From: Lichenihabitans sp033947565
GTDB taxonomy: Bacteria; Pseudomonadota; Alphaproteobacteria; Rhizobiales; Beijerinckiaceae
Assembly: GCF_033947565.1 (NCBI RefSeq)
Contig: NZ_JARPVX010000003.1
Coordinates: 95,234 to 159,233, forward strand
Direction of reading: 5' to 3'
DNA: 64,000 nt
Position numbers and translations under genes: made by a program. Positions 7,085-17,459 of this stretch are shown one piece after another (within the stretch, counting starts at the first letter, position 1; the number at the start of each line of letters is the position of its first letter). The notes beneath the pieces are model-generated. The model saw only the letters and a list, made by a program, of their open reading frames with translations, ran no database searches and was not told where the DNA came from.

Positions 7085-10000
7085 ATGAGCGTCTCCTCAC
7101 TCTTTATTCGCCGGCCGATCGCCACGGCCCTGCTGGCCGTGGCCGTGCTGCTGGCCGGCATCCTGGGTTATCGGCAGCTGTCGGTGTCGTCCCTGCCGCA
7201 GGTCGACTTCCCCACCGTCCAGGTGACGACGCAATTGCCCGGTGCCAACCCGGACACGATCGCGGCCCTGGTGACGGCTTCGCTCGAACGACAGTTCGGC
7301 CAGATCCCGTCCTTGCAGACCATGTCGTCGCAGAGCTCCTTCGGGCTGAGCCAGATCACGCTGCAATTCGAACTCGGACGCGACATCGACGCCGCCGCCC
7401 AGGACGTGCAGTCGGCCATCAACGCCGCCGCCTCGACGCTGCCGAAGAATCTCCCTTACCCGCCCACCTATTCGAAGGTGAACCCGGCCGACACGCCGAT
7501 CCTCACGCTGGCGCTCACCTCCGACACGGTGCCGCTGCGCGGGCTGTCGGACGTCGCCGACACCCTGCTCGGGCCCCGCCTCAGCCAGGTGACGGGCGTC
7601 GGCCACGTGGCGGTCGAAGGCAACATCCGCCCCGCCATCCGCATCCAGGCCGACCTGACGCGGCTTGCGGCCTACGGGATCGCCATCGAGGATCTACGTA
7701 CCGCGATCAGCAACGCCAATGTGGCAGGTTCGAAAGGCTCGCTCGACGGCAAGGCCCAGGCCTATACGATCGCGGCCAACGACCAGATCGATGCGGCCGA
7801 CACATACAAATCCATCGTCGTGGCCTACCGCAACGGCGCCCCGGTGTTGCTGCGCGACGTGGCCGACGTGGTGGACGGGCTCGAGAACGCCCGCGTGGCC
7901 GGCTGGTACAAGGGCCACCCGGCCGTCATCATCGACGTTCAGCGGCAGCCCGGCGCCAATGTGGTCGAGACGGTGGACCGCCTGAAACGGGAGCTGCCGA
8001 AGCTCAGCCGCTCGCTCGCGGCCGGCGTGACGCTCGAAACCGTGCATGATTCTACCGAAACCATTCGCGCCTCGATCGCCGATGTCGAGTTCACCCTGGT
8101 GTTGTCGGGCGCCCTGGTGGTGCTGGTGGTGCTGGTGTTCCTGCGCACCTTGCGGGCGACGATCATCGCCGGCGTGGCCTTGCCGCTCTCGATCGTCGCC
8201 ACCTTTGCGGTGATGTGGGCAGCGGGCTTTTCGCTCAACAATCTGTCGCTGATGGCGCTGACGATCTCGACCGGCTTCGTGGTCGACGACGCGATCGTGA
8301 TGATCGAGAACATCGTCCGCAAGATCGAGGAAGGCGAAACGCCGCTCGATGCGGCCCTGTCGGGCGCCCGCGAGATCGGCTTCACGGTGATTTCGCTGAC
8401 GGTGTCGCTCGTCGCGGTGTTCATCCCGCTTTTGTTCATGACCGGCATCGTGGGCCGCATGTTCCGGGAATTCGCTTTGACGCTCACCTTCTCGGTGGTG
8501 GTGTCGGCGGTGGTGTCGCTGACCTTGACGCCGATGATGTGCGGGCGGCTGCTGAAGGCCGTGCCGCGTGACGCGCGCGAGCCCTGGCTCATGCGGCTCG
8601 CCGAAGCGCCGATCAACGGCCTGGCCCGGCTTTATGGTGTGACGCTGCATTGGGCGTTGCGCCGGCAGACGCTGATGCTGCTCGTGACCCTGGTGACGAT
8701 CGGTATCACGGGCTGGCTGTATGTGATCGTCCCGAAGGGGTTCCTGCCGGCCCAGGATACCGGCCTCATCAGGGCGGTGATCGAGGGCGCGCCGGCTGCG
8801 TCCTTTGCCGATATGAGCCGCTTGCAGGCGGAAGCCGAGGCGGCGTTGCGCGACGATCCTGATGTGACGGGCGTCGTCACGGTGCTGGGCGTCGGCCTGC
8901 TCAACCCGACCCCCAATATCGCCAACCTGCAGATCGGCCTCCGCCCGGCCGAACAGCGCCGGGCGACCGCTGCCACGGTCGCCGAGCGGTTACGCGGCAA
9001 GCTCGCCGGTATTCCGGGCCTGACCGCCTATGTGAAGCCGGTGCAGGACATCCAGATCGCCACCGCGTCAAGCCGCTCGCAATATCAATATACCTTGACC
9101 TCGACCGACACCGCTTCGCTCGCCGAATGGGCGCCGAAGCTCGTCGACGCGATGCGCCGCGACGGCACCTTTCAGCACGTCGCCAACGAGGTGCAGGACG
9201 GTGGCCTGCGGGCCTTCGTGGACATCGACCGCGGCAAGGCCGGGCGCCTCGGGATATCGGCCCAGCTGATCGACGACACGCTCTACGATGCCTTCGGGCA
9301 GCGGCAGATCTCGACCATCTACGCCCAATCCAACCAATATCGGGTCATTCTGGAGGCGGCGCCGCGCTATCTCGCCGATCCGGCGGTGTTGAACACCCTT
9401 TACGTCGGCATCTCGGGCGGCGCCCAGGTGCCGCTCGTTTCCTTCGCGACCCTCAAGCGCACCACGGCGCCGCTGTCGATCGCCCACCTCGAACAGTTCC
9501 CGGCCGACACCGTGTCGTTCGATCTGCCCGAAGGCACCTCGCTCGACATGGCCGTCCAGCGCATCGCCACCCTGCAGCGCGAGATCAACATGCCCGATCA
9601 GGTGATCGGCTCGTTCGGGGGCGATGCGGCGGAGTTCCAGAAATCGCTCGCCGGCGAGCCCTGGCTGATCCTCGCGGCCGTGGTGACGATCTACCTCGTG
9701 CTGGGCGTGCTATACGAAAGCTTCATCCATCCGCTGACGATCCTCTCGACCCTGCCATCGGCGGGCGTCGGCGCCATCCTGGCCTTGATGGTTTGTGGAC
9801 AGGAACTCTCGGTCGTGGCGCTGATCGGCATCATCCTGCTGATGGGCATCGTCAAGAAGAACGCCATCATGATGATCGACTTCGCTACGGCGGCGGAGCG
9901 CGAGGAAGGCCTGTCGCCCTTCGACGCCATCGAGCGCGCCTGCCGGCTGCGCTTCCGTCCCATCATGATGACGACGCTGGCGGCGTTGTTCGGCGCCGTG

Positions 10001-10228
10001 CCGCTCGCCTTCGCGCATGGCAGCGGCGCCGAGTTGCGGGTGCCGCTCGGCATCACGATCATCGGCGGCCTGCTGCTCAGCCAGGTGCTGACGCTCTACA
10101 CGACGCCGGTGATCTACCTGGCCATGGAGCGGCTCGGTGGACGGTTCGGCCTCGGCACGAAGCGCGACATCCCGATCCCGGTCGAGGAGGAGCGCTATCC
10201 TGCGATGCCGCGTCGGGCGGCGGAGTGA
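7085..10228 (+). CDS. RND multidrug efflux transporter, inner-membrane pump (MdtB/MdtC-like)
   Basis: This 1047-residue protein has the HAE1-type layout: a first helix (SLFIRRPIATALLAVAVLL), a large periplasmic loop, helices 2-6, a second loop and helices 8-12. The proton-relay Asp pair is in GFVVDDAIVMIEN (about 400) and the matching Lys in MGIVKKNAIMMIDFA (about 922). It uses the proton gradient to export amphiphilic compounds; the substrate is unknown, though MdtBC-type pumps export bile salts and similar molecules. Only one pump subunit is present, so a homotrimer is expected. The ATG at 7085 fits the usual N-terminus; an upstream one at 7052 would add 11 atypical residues. Confidence 0.93.
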   Translation: MSVSSLFIRRPIATALLAVAVLLAGILGYRQLSVSSLPQVDFPTVQVTTQLPGANPDTIAALVTASLERQFGQIPSLQTMSSQSSFGLSQITLQFELGRDIDAAAQDVQSAINAAASTLPKNLPYPPTYSKVNPADTPILTLALTSDTVPLRGLSDVADTLLGPRLSQVTGVGHVAVEGNIRPAIRIQADLTRLAAYGIAIEDLRTAISNANVAGSKGSLDGKAQAYTIAANDQIDAADTYKSIVVAYRNGAPVLLRDVADVVDGLENARVAGWYKGHPAVIIDVQRQPGANVVETVDRLKRELPKLSRSLAAGVTLETVHDSTETIRASIADVEFTLVLSGALVVLVVLVFLRTLRATIIAGVALPLSIVATFAVMWAAGFSLNNLSLMALTISTGFVVDDAIVMIENIVRKIEEGETPLDAALSGAREIGFTVISLTVSLVAVFIPLLFMTGIVGRMFREFALTLTFSVVVSAVVSLTLTPMMCGRLLKAVPRDAREPWLMRLAEAPINGLARLYGVTLHWALRRQTLMLLVTLVTIGITGWLYVIVPKGFLPAQDTGLIRAVIEGAPAASFADMSRLQAEAEAALRDDPDVTGVVTVLGVGLLNPTPNIANLQIGLRPAEQRRATAATVAERLRGKLAGIPGLTAYVKPVQDIQIATASSRSQYQYTLTSTDTASLAEWAPKLVDAMRRDGTFQHVANEVQDGGLRAFVDIDRGKAGRLGISAQLIDDTLYDAFGQRQISTIYAQSNQYRVILEAAPRYLADPAVLNTLYVGISGGAQVPLVSFATLKRTTAPLSIAHLEQFPADTVSFDLPEGTSLDMAVQRIATLQREINMPDQVIGSFGGDAAEFQKSLAGEPWLILAAVVTIYLVLGVLYESFIHPLTILSTLPSAGVGAILALMVCGQELSVVALIGIILLMGIVKKNAIMMIDFATAAEREEGLSPFDAIERACRLRFRPIMMTTLAALFGAVPLAFAHGSGAELRVPLGITIIGGLLLSQVLTLYTTPVIYLAMERLGGRFGLGTKRDIPIPVEEERYPAMPRRAAE

Positions 10229-10247
10229 CGTGGGTCTATCGACAATC

Positions 10248-10350
10248 CTCATTCCGGACGAAGCGAAGCGAAGATCCGGAACCGGGGAGCCTGCGAAGCG
10301 AAGGTTGACGCACACCGGTTCCGGGTTCCGCGTCGCGGCCCCGGAATGAG
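10248..10350. repeat. palindromic intergenic repeat (REP/MITE-like)
   Basis: Arms CTCATTCCGG (10248-10257) and CCGGAATGAG (10341-10350) are exact reverse complements. A nested pair CCGGAACCGG (10276-10285) / CCGGTTCCGG (10315-10324) and tandem GAAGCGAAGCGAAG copies lie inside. This CATTCCGG...CCGGAATG architecture resembles elements scattered between genes in many Hyphomicrobiales genomes. It sits between the convergent ends of the efflux pump and the hydrolase gene and could also act as a terminator. Confidence 0.7.
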
Positions 10351-10366
10351 GGAGTTTTGAGGGTGT

Positions 10367-11083
10367 CTACGCCTCGTCCCCGCGCTTCGGCGCCGGCAGC
10401 GCCTGGACGCGCTCGGTACGGGTCGGCGTGGCATTGCGGGTCGGGTTGTTGAGCCGCCGATCCAAATAGGCCCCGACCTCGGCGATCAGCGGATCGACAC
10501 AATTCTCGAAGAAGTGGTTCGCCCCGTTGATGACGGCATGCTCGATCGCGATGCCCTTCTGGGTCTTCAGCTTCTCGATCAGCGCCGTCACTTCCTTCAT
10601 CGGCGCGACGCGGTCCTTATCGCCATGCACGAAGAGGCCCGAAGACGGGCATGGGGCCAGGAACGAGAAATCATACAGTGTCGCGGGCGGCGCGATCGAG
10701 ATGAAGCCTTCGATCTCAGGACGGCGCATCAGCAACTGCATGCCGATCCACGCCCCGAACGAGAAACCGGCGATCCAGCAGGCGCGCGCCTCGGGGCTGA
10801 TGGTCTGGGCCCAGTCGAGGGCCGCCGCCGCATCCGACAGCTCGCCAGAGCCGTGATCGAAACTGCCCTGCGAGCGACCGACGCCCCGAAAATTGAAGCG
10901 CAGCACCGAGAAGCCCCGCTCCGCGAAGGCGTAATACATGTTGTAGACGATCTGGTTGTTCATCGTGCCGCCGAACTGCGGATGCGGATGCAGCACGATG
11001 GCGATCGGAGCCCCGCGTGCCTTGGCGTGATGGAAGCGGCCCTCGAGCCGTCCGGCCGGACCGTTGAAGATGACTTCGGGCAT
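10367..11083 (-). CDS. alpha/beta hydrolase (COG2945-like)
   Basis: This 238-residue single-domain alpha/beta hydrolase has a nucleophile elbow GFSFGAW (Ser near residue 105), Asp in HGDKDRVAP (about 160) and His in INGANHFFEN (about 190). The early motifs HPHPQFGGTMNNQI and LRFNFRGVGRSQG mark the small COG2945 group, whose substrate is unknown. The C-terminal 25 residues are a low-complexity Thr/Arg/Pro tail. The ATG at 11083 is favoured over 11122 because the conserved fold begins right after it and GAGG precedes it. It is divergent from the suf operon, so the iron boxes between them could act on it too. Confidence 0.82.
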   Translation of the reverse strand: MPEVIFNGPAGRLEGRFHHAKARGAPIAIVLHPHPQFGGTMNNQIVYNMYYAFAERGFSVLRFNFRGVGRSQGSFDHGSGELSDAAAALDWAQTISPEARACWIAGFSFGAWIGMQLLMRRPEIEGFISIAPPATLYDFSFLAPCPSSGLFVHGDKDRVAPMKEVTALIEKLKTQKGIAIEHAVINGANHFFENCVDPLIAEVGAYLDRRLNNPTRNATPTRTERVQALPAPKRGDEA

Positions 11084-11134
11084 GGAGACCTCGGGAAGAC
11101 GCCTTTCGCCGCAGCCCCGCAAGGCACGGCAAAA

Positions 11135-11151
11135 GTGAGAATGATTTTCAC
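11135..11151. promoter_or_regulatory. putative RirA/Fur-type iron box upstream of suf
   Basis: The near-perfect palindrome GTGAGAATGATTTTCAC contains TGA-N9-TCA, the described IRO-box consensus for the rhizobial iron-sulfur repressor RirA. It is also Fur-like in composition. It lies in the divergent region before the suf operon. Assignment to RirA rather than Fur is inference. Confidence 0.5.
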
Positions 11152-11183
11152 ATCGAACCTTGACTCACGGCGCGCCGCATGGT

Positions 11184-11200
11184 GCTAGAATAATTCTAAC
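11184..11200. promoter_or_regulatory. putative Irr box (iron control element)
   Basis: GCTAGAATAATTCTAAC carries the inverted repeat TAGAA-N3-TTCTA (11186-11198). This matches the core of the iron control element bound by Irr, the haem-responsive regulator of rhizobia and relatives. It lies about 100 bp before the first suf gene and 33 bp from the RirA-like site. Confidence 0.55.
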
Positions 11201-11301
11201 AGGTGGCGGGGCCGCGCCGTCGCGGGTCCGTTGCGGGTGATCGCAAGCGGCGCGTGCTTACCATGGCCGCCGTGTTCCTTTGCAAGCTTTTTGAGTTCTG
11301 G

Positions 11302-12465
11302 ATGTCCGCTCCGCGGTGCTACCTCGACTACAATGCCACGACGCCGCTCCGCCCGGGCGCGCGCGCGGCTATGGTCGCGGTGCTTGAGGCAACCGGTAAC
11401 CCATCCTCGATCCACGCCGAAGGCCGTGCGGCGCGGCGGGTGGTCGAGCAAGCACGCGCCCAGGTAGCGGCGCTGGTGGGCGCCGCGGCGGACGCCATCG
11501 TCTTCACCGCCGGGGCGACCGAGGGTGCCGCTCTCGCGCTGTCGCCGACCCTCGCGGGCCCGACAGCCCCACGCGGCGTCCGACGCCTTCTCGTGTGCGC
11601 CACCGAACATGCAGCGGTGCGCCACGGACACCGCTTCGCCGAAGCCGACGTGACGGTGCTGCCGGTGGACCGACACGGCGTTCTCAGGCTCGATGCCTTG
11701 GCGTCGGCCTTGGCGGACGACGGCGGCAGCCCCGCCCTTCTGGCCCTGCAGGCCGCCAACAACGAGACGGGCGTGTTGCAGCCGACGCGCGTCGCCGCCC
11801 AACTCGTTCACGCGGCCGGTGGGCTGCTGGTGTGCGACGCCGTCCAGATGGCCGGACGCATGCCGTTCGGCCTCGAAGAGTCCGGTGCCGACGTGGCGCT
11901 GCTGTCGAGCCACAAGATCGGTGGTCCGCAGGGCGTCGGCGCTGTGGCCTTGGCCCCCGGGGTCGTGCTTGGGGCCGCTCTCGTGCGGGGCGGTGGCCAG
12001 GAACGCGGCGCCCGGTCAGGCACGGAGAACGTCGCCGGCATTGCGGGCTTCGGCGCAGCCACCCTGGAGAGCCGCGACTCCGAGTCGGATCGCCTCGCAG
12101 CTCTGCAGCACCGCCTCGAACACGGCTTGGCGGCGCTCGACGCGGAGGCCAGCGTATTCGGCGGCGCGGTGGCGCGCCTGCCCAATACCACCGCCTTCGC
12201 GGTACCCGGCATGGCGGCGGAGACGTTGCTGATCGCTCTGGACCTGGCCGGTTTGGCAGTCTCGTCAGGCTCTGCCTGCGCGTCCGGCAAGGTGGCGCGC
12301 TCGCATGTGCTCGACGCCATGGGAGTGCCGGCCATACTGGCGCAAGGCGCGCTGCGACTCAGCACCGGCTGGGCTTCGACCGCAGCCGACATCGATCGCT
12401 TTCTCACCGCCTTCGACGTCGCAAGACGCCGCATGCGCAAGGGGCCGCTACCCATCGCGGCCTGA
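11302..12465 (+). CDS. cysteine desulfurase, NifS/IscS class (first gene of suf operon)
   Basis: This 387-residue PLP enzyme starts with the class I signature CYLDYNATTPLRP. The PLP Lys is in LSSHKIGGPQG (about 205) and the persulfide Cys in the loop SSGSACASG (about 330). It converts cysteine to alanine and hands sulfur to Fe-S assembly. The operon also encodes a class II SufS, so two desulfurases are co-expressed. The start is uncertain: the ATG at 11302 gives the standard N-terminus, while one at 11263 would add 13 residues; neither has a strong ribosome site. The enzyme is shorter than E. coli IscS and follows two putative iron boxes. Confidence 0.88.
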   Translation: MSAPRCYLDYNATTPLRPGARAAMVAVLEATGNPSSIHAEGRAARRVVEQARAQVAALVGAAADAIVFTAGATEGAALALSPTLAGPTAPRGVRRLLVCATEHAAVRHGHRFAEADVTVLPVDRHGVLRLDALASALADDGGSPALLALQAANNETGVLQPTRVAAQLVHAAGGLLVCDAVQMAGRMPFGLEESGADVALLSSHKIGGPQGVGAVALAPGVVLGAALVRGGGQERGARSGTENVAGIAGFGAATLESRDSESDRLAALQHRLEHGLAALDAEASVFGGAVARLPNTTAFAVPGMAAETLLIALDLAGLAVSSGSACASGKVARSHVLDAMGVPAILAQGALRLSTGWASTAADIDRFLTAFDVARRRMRKGPLPIAA

Positions 12466-12535
12466 CCACCCCATCTGAGGCTGACAGCCTTCGCATCACC
12501 TCGCGGCTTTGAACCGCCGAGCCAAGGAGCACCGA

Positions 12536-14005
<1,470 letters not shown>

Positions 14006-14029
14006 AGGCTGCCGCGGAAAACCAATCTC

Positions 14030-14104
14030 ATCGTCGTCCTTGCGAGGAGCGGAGCGACGAAGCAACCCAGGGGTGCGCCTCGGTGCCCTGGGTTGCTTCG
14101 CTCC
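14030..14104. repeat. palindromic repeat between sufB and sufC
   Basis: CGAAGCAACCCAGGG (14058-14072) and CCCTGGGTTGCTTCG (14086-14100) are perfect 15-bp inverted arms around a 13-nt loop, flanked by TCGTCGTCCTTGCGAGGAGCGG. This is the familiar TCGTCnTTGCGAGGAGCGAAGCGACGAAGCAA-type repeat of Hyphomicrobiales genomes. It lies inside the operon and ends 37 bp before sufC, so it will be a strong hairpin in the suf mRNA. Confidence 0.8.
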
Positions 14105-14141
14105 GGTTGCACTGACGAACAAGCTCTTCAGGAACACCAGC

Positions 14142-14894
14142 ATGCTTGAAATCAAGAACCTTCACGTCGAAATCGACGGCAAGAAGATCCTCAACGGCCT
14201 CAACCTTCAGGTGAAGCCGGGCGAAGTGGCCGCCATCATGGGCCCGAACGGCTCCGGCAAGTCGACGCTGTCCTATGTCATCGCCGGCAAGGATGAATAT
14301 GACGTCACCGACGGCGAGATCCTCCTCGATGGCCAGAACATCCTCGAGATGGACCCCGAAGAGCGCGCCGCCGCAGGTGTGTTCCTGGCCTTCCAATACC
14401 CGGTCGAGATCCCCGGCGTGGCCACGATGACGTTTCTCAAGGCCTCCCTCAATGCGCAGCGCAAGTCGCGCGGCGAAGCGGTGTTGTCGACTCCGGACTT
14501 CATGCGCGCCGTTCGCGAGGCCGCCGATACCCTGCAGGTCAACCCCGACATGCTGAAGCGGCCGTTGAATGTCGGCTTCTCGGGTGGCGAGAAAAAGCGC
14601 ATGGAAATCCTGCAGATGGCGCTGCTGGCGCCACGCTACGGCATTCTGGACGAGACGGATTCCGGCCTCGACATCGACGCCCTGCGGATCGTCTCGGAAG
14701 GCGTCAACAAGCTGCGCGCCGCGAACCGCGGTTTCCTGGTCATCACGCATTACCAGCGCCTGCTCGACTACATCAAACCCGATGTCGTCCACGTCATGTC
14801 GAAGGGTCAGATCGTGAAGTCCGGCAGTGCCGACCTGGCGCTCGAGCTCGAGAAGAGCGGCTATCGCGATTATGTCGCGGCCGAGGCGGCGTGA
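14142..14894 (+). CDS. sufC: Fe-S cluster assembly ATPase SufC
   Basis: This 250-residue ABC-type ATPase has Walker A GPNGSGKST (about 36-44), the Suf-type signature FSGGEKKRMEI (about 147-157) and Walker B with ILDETDSGLD, where Glu is catalytic. SufC binds SufB and SufD and its ATP cycle opens the scaffold. The ATG at 14142 follows TCAGGAAC; the extended frame from 14040 would translate the palindromic repeat and is rejected. sufD follows after only 7 bp. Confidence 0.97.
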   Translation: MLEIKNLHVEIDGKKILNGLNLQVKPGEVAAIMGPNGSGKSTLSYVIAGKDEYDVTDGEILLDGQNILEMDPEERAAAGVFLAFQYPVEIPGVATMTFLKASLNAQRKSRGEAVLSTPDFMRAVREAADTLQVNPDMLKRPLNVGFSGGEKKRMEILQMALLAPRYGILDETDSGLDIDALRIVSEGVNKLRAANRGFLVITHYQRLLDYIKPDVVHVMSKGQIVKSGSADLALELEKSGYRDYVAAEAA

Positions 14895-14901
14895 GGCCCC
14901 G

Positions 14902-16236
14902 ATGACCGCCGAGATCACCCGCATCAACACGGCCGCCGAAACCAAGCTCACCGAGCAGTTTCGCTCGGCGAACTACAGCGCCCACGCCTTCGATCCGGCC
15001 TTTGACCGGAGCCGGGCTTTCGAGCGTTATTCCAAGGCCGGTCTGCCGCACCGCCGCATCGAAGCGTGGCATTACACCGATCTGCGCGCCATCCTGCGGG
15101 ATGCCCACGCGCCGACGGTGGCGCCGAGCGCCGACCTCGTGGCGCAGGCTAAGGCGCATCTCGCCAAGACAGCCGAAGTCGCAGGCGCTCGCGTGGTGCT
15201 GATCGACGGGCATTTTGAGCCGTCCTTGTCGCGTGACCTCGAGCAGCCCGGTCTCAGCGTGCGGTCGCTGCTCGACGTATTGGGCGCCGGCGCTTCGGAC
15301 GCGACGGCGCTGCTCGCGACCCATGCCGAAGAAGAGGCGGAAGCCGTCCTGGCCCTCAATGCCGCGTTGATGCAGGGCGGCGCGGTGGTGACGGTGACGG
15401 CCGGCGCAACCATCGCCGAGCCGGTCGAAGTGGTGATGCTGACTTCAGGCGCCCAGCCGAGCGCCGTCACGACCCGCTCCTTGGTGGCGGTCGGCGCAAA
15501 GGCGTCGGTTGTCGTCCTGGAGCGGCAGGAGTCACTCGGCCAAGCCCCCCAGCAGAGCAACCATGCGTTGATCCTGTCGGTCGGCGACGGGGCCACGCTG
15601 CACCATGTGGTTCTGCAGGACGGCACCGACACCGGCACGCAGGCCGTCACCACGGTGCTGGCGCGGCTCGGCGCCGAGTCCAACCTGATGAGCTTTGCGC
15701 TCGTGACCGGGTCGGGCTTTGTGCGTCGCCAGAATTTCATGGAATTCGCGGGCGATACGGCCAAGGGCGCGCTGCGCGGCGTGGCGCTGCTCGACGGCAA
15801 GGCCCATGCCGACACCACCCTTGTGGTCACCCACAAGGCGCTGCATTGCGAAAGCCGCGAGCTTTACAAGCACATCCTCGACGACGAAACGACCGGCATC
15901 TTCCAGGGCAAGGTCATCGTGGCACCGGGCGCTCAGAAGACGGACGGCAAGATGATGAGCCGCGCCATCTTCCTGAACGATGGCGCCACCATGTATAACA
16001 AGCCCGAGCTCGAGATATTCGCCGACGACGTGGTTTGCGGCCATGGCGCCACGGCCGGCTTCCTCAACGAAGACCAGCTGTTCTACCTGCAGGCCCGTGG
16101 CATTCCGAAGGCGGTCGCCGAAGGCCTGCTGCTCGAGGCCTTCGCGGCCGAGGCGGTGGAAGACGTCGGCACGGAAGCGATCCGGGACCAGCTCACCGAA
16201 AGCATCGGCCTATGGCTGCATCAGCGACACCAGTGA
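14902..16236 (+). CDS. sufD: Fe-S cluster assembly scaffold SufD
   Basis: This 444-residue partner of SufB has a helical N-terminus with GLPHRRIEAWHYTDLRAI (about 45-62), a beta-helix middle and a conserved C-terminal block (CGHGATAGFLNEDQLFYLQARG) whose His/Cys line the SufB-SufD interface where clusters are thought to form. The ATG at 14902 lies 7 bp after sufC. The 3' end overlaps the next gene. Confidence 0.95.
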   Translation: MTAEITRINTAAETKLTEQFRSANYSAHAFDPAFDRSRAFERYSKAGLPHRRIEAWHYTDLRAILRDAHAPTVAPSADLVAQAKAHLAKTAEVAGARVVLIDGHFEPSLSRDLEQPGLSVRSLLDVLGAGASDATALLATHAEEEAEAVLALNAALMQGGAVVTVTAGATIAEPVEVVMLTSGAQPSAVTTRSLVAVGAKASVVVLERQESLGQAPQQSNHALILSVGDGATLHHVVLQDGTDTGTQAVTTVLARLGAESNLMSFALVTGSGFVRRQNFMEFAGDTAKGALRGVALLDGKAHADTTLVVTHKALHCESRELYKHILDDETTGIFQGKVIVAPGAQKTDGKMMSRAIFLNDGATMYNKPELEIFADDVVCGHGATAGFLNEDQLFYLQARGIPKAVAEGLLLEAFAAEAVEDVGTEAIRDQLTESIGLWLHQRHQ

Positions 16237-17459
16237 CGGGCTTCGACGTCGAAGCCGTGAGGGCCGATTTCCCGGCCCTCACCTCCGTGCGGCCCTATGG
16301 CAAGCCGCTCGTTTATCTCGACAATGCCGCCTCGGTGCAGAAGCCGAGGGAGGTGATCGAACGCATCTCGCATGCCTACGAGTATGAATACGCCAACGTG
16401 CATCGTGGCCTGCACTACCTCGCCAATGCGGCAACGGATGCCTACGAGGCGGCGCGCGAGCAGGTCCGGTCGTTTCTGAACGCCGAGACGGTGGATGAGA
16501 TCATCTTCACCCGCTCGGCCACCGAGGCGATCAACCTCGTGTCCTATACCTATGGGGCCGAGCGTATCCGCGACGGCGATGAGATCGTGCTGTCGGTGAT
16601 GGAGCATCACGCCAACATCATCCCCTGGCACTTCCTGCGCGAACGCCAGGGCGCGGTGCTGAACTGGGTGGATGTCGACGACGACGGCAATCTCTCGCTG
16701 GAAGCCTTCGAGCAGGCGCTTTCGCCACGCACCAAGCTGGTCGCCATCACTCACATGTCCAACATGCTGGGCACGGTGACGCCCATCAAGGACATCGTGC
16801 GGATCGCGCATGCGCGGGGCATCCCGGTGCTGGTCGACGGTTCGCAAGGCGCCGTGCACCTCGAGGTGGATGTGCGGGACCTCGATGCGGACTTCTACGT
16901 CTTCACCGGCCACAAGGTCTACGGGCCGACCGGCATCGGCGTGCTTTACGCCAAGCGCGAGATGCTCGAAGGCATGCGGCCCTTCAACGGCGGCGGCGAG
17001 ATGATCGACCTCGTCACCAAGGACAGCGTGTCCTACAACCGGCCCCCACACCGCTTCGAGGCCGGCACGCCGCCTCTGGTGCAGGCGATCGGCCTCGGTG
17101 CCGCGCTGGCCTATATGGACCGCATCGGCCGGGACAAGATCCATGTGCACGAGCAGGACCTGACGGCCTATGCGCATGAGCAGATGGGCCGGATGAACTC
17201 CATCCGTATCTACGGCAATGCCAAGCACAAGGGTGGCATCGTCGCCTTCGACATGAAGGGCGCCCATGCCCATGACGTTGCAACCATCATCGACCGATCG
17301 GGTGTCGCGGTGCGAGCCGGCACGCATTGTGCCATGCCGCTGCTGCAACGCTATGGTGTCACGTCGACCTGCCGGGCCTCCTTCGCGATGTACAACACGC
17401 GGGGAGAGGTCGATACCCTCGTCGCAGCCCTTCAGAAAGCCGAGGCCCTGTTCTCATGA
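16212..17459 (+). CDS. sufS: cysteine desulfurase SufS (class II)
   Basis: This 415-residue PLP enzyme has PLP Lys in YVFTGHKVYGPTG and the class II persulfide Cys in RAGTHCAMPLLQRYG near the C-terminus. It supplies sulfur to SufBCD. The ATG at 16212 overlaps sufD by 25 nt; an in-frame GTG at 16233 overlaps the sufD stop as GTGA and is an equally good start, which would remove seven residues. SufS enzymes usually need SufE or SufU as sulfur acceptor; no such gene is in this window. The stop overlaps the sufT start (ATGA). Confidence 0.95.
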   Translation: MAASATPVTGFDVEAVRADFPALTSVRPYGKPLVYLDNAASVQKPREVIERISHAYEYEYANVHRGLHYLANAATDAYEAAREQVRSFLNAETVDEIIFTRSATEAINLVSYTYGAERIRDGDEIVLSVMEHHANIIPWHFLRERQGAVLNWVDVDDDGNLSLEAFEQALSPRTKLVAITHMSNMLGTVTPIKDIVRIAHARGIPVLVDGSQGAVHLEVDVRDLDADFYVFTGHKVYGPTGIGVLYAKREMLEGMRPFNGGGEMIDLVTKDSVSYNRPPHRFEAGTPPLVQAIGLGAALAYMDRIGRDKIHVHEQDLTAYAHEQMGRMNSIRIYGNAKHKGGIVAFDMKGAHAHDVATIIDRSGVAVRAGTHCAMPLLQRYGVTSTCRASFAMYNTRGEVDTLVAALQKAEALFS

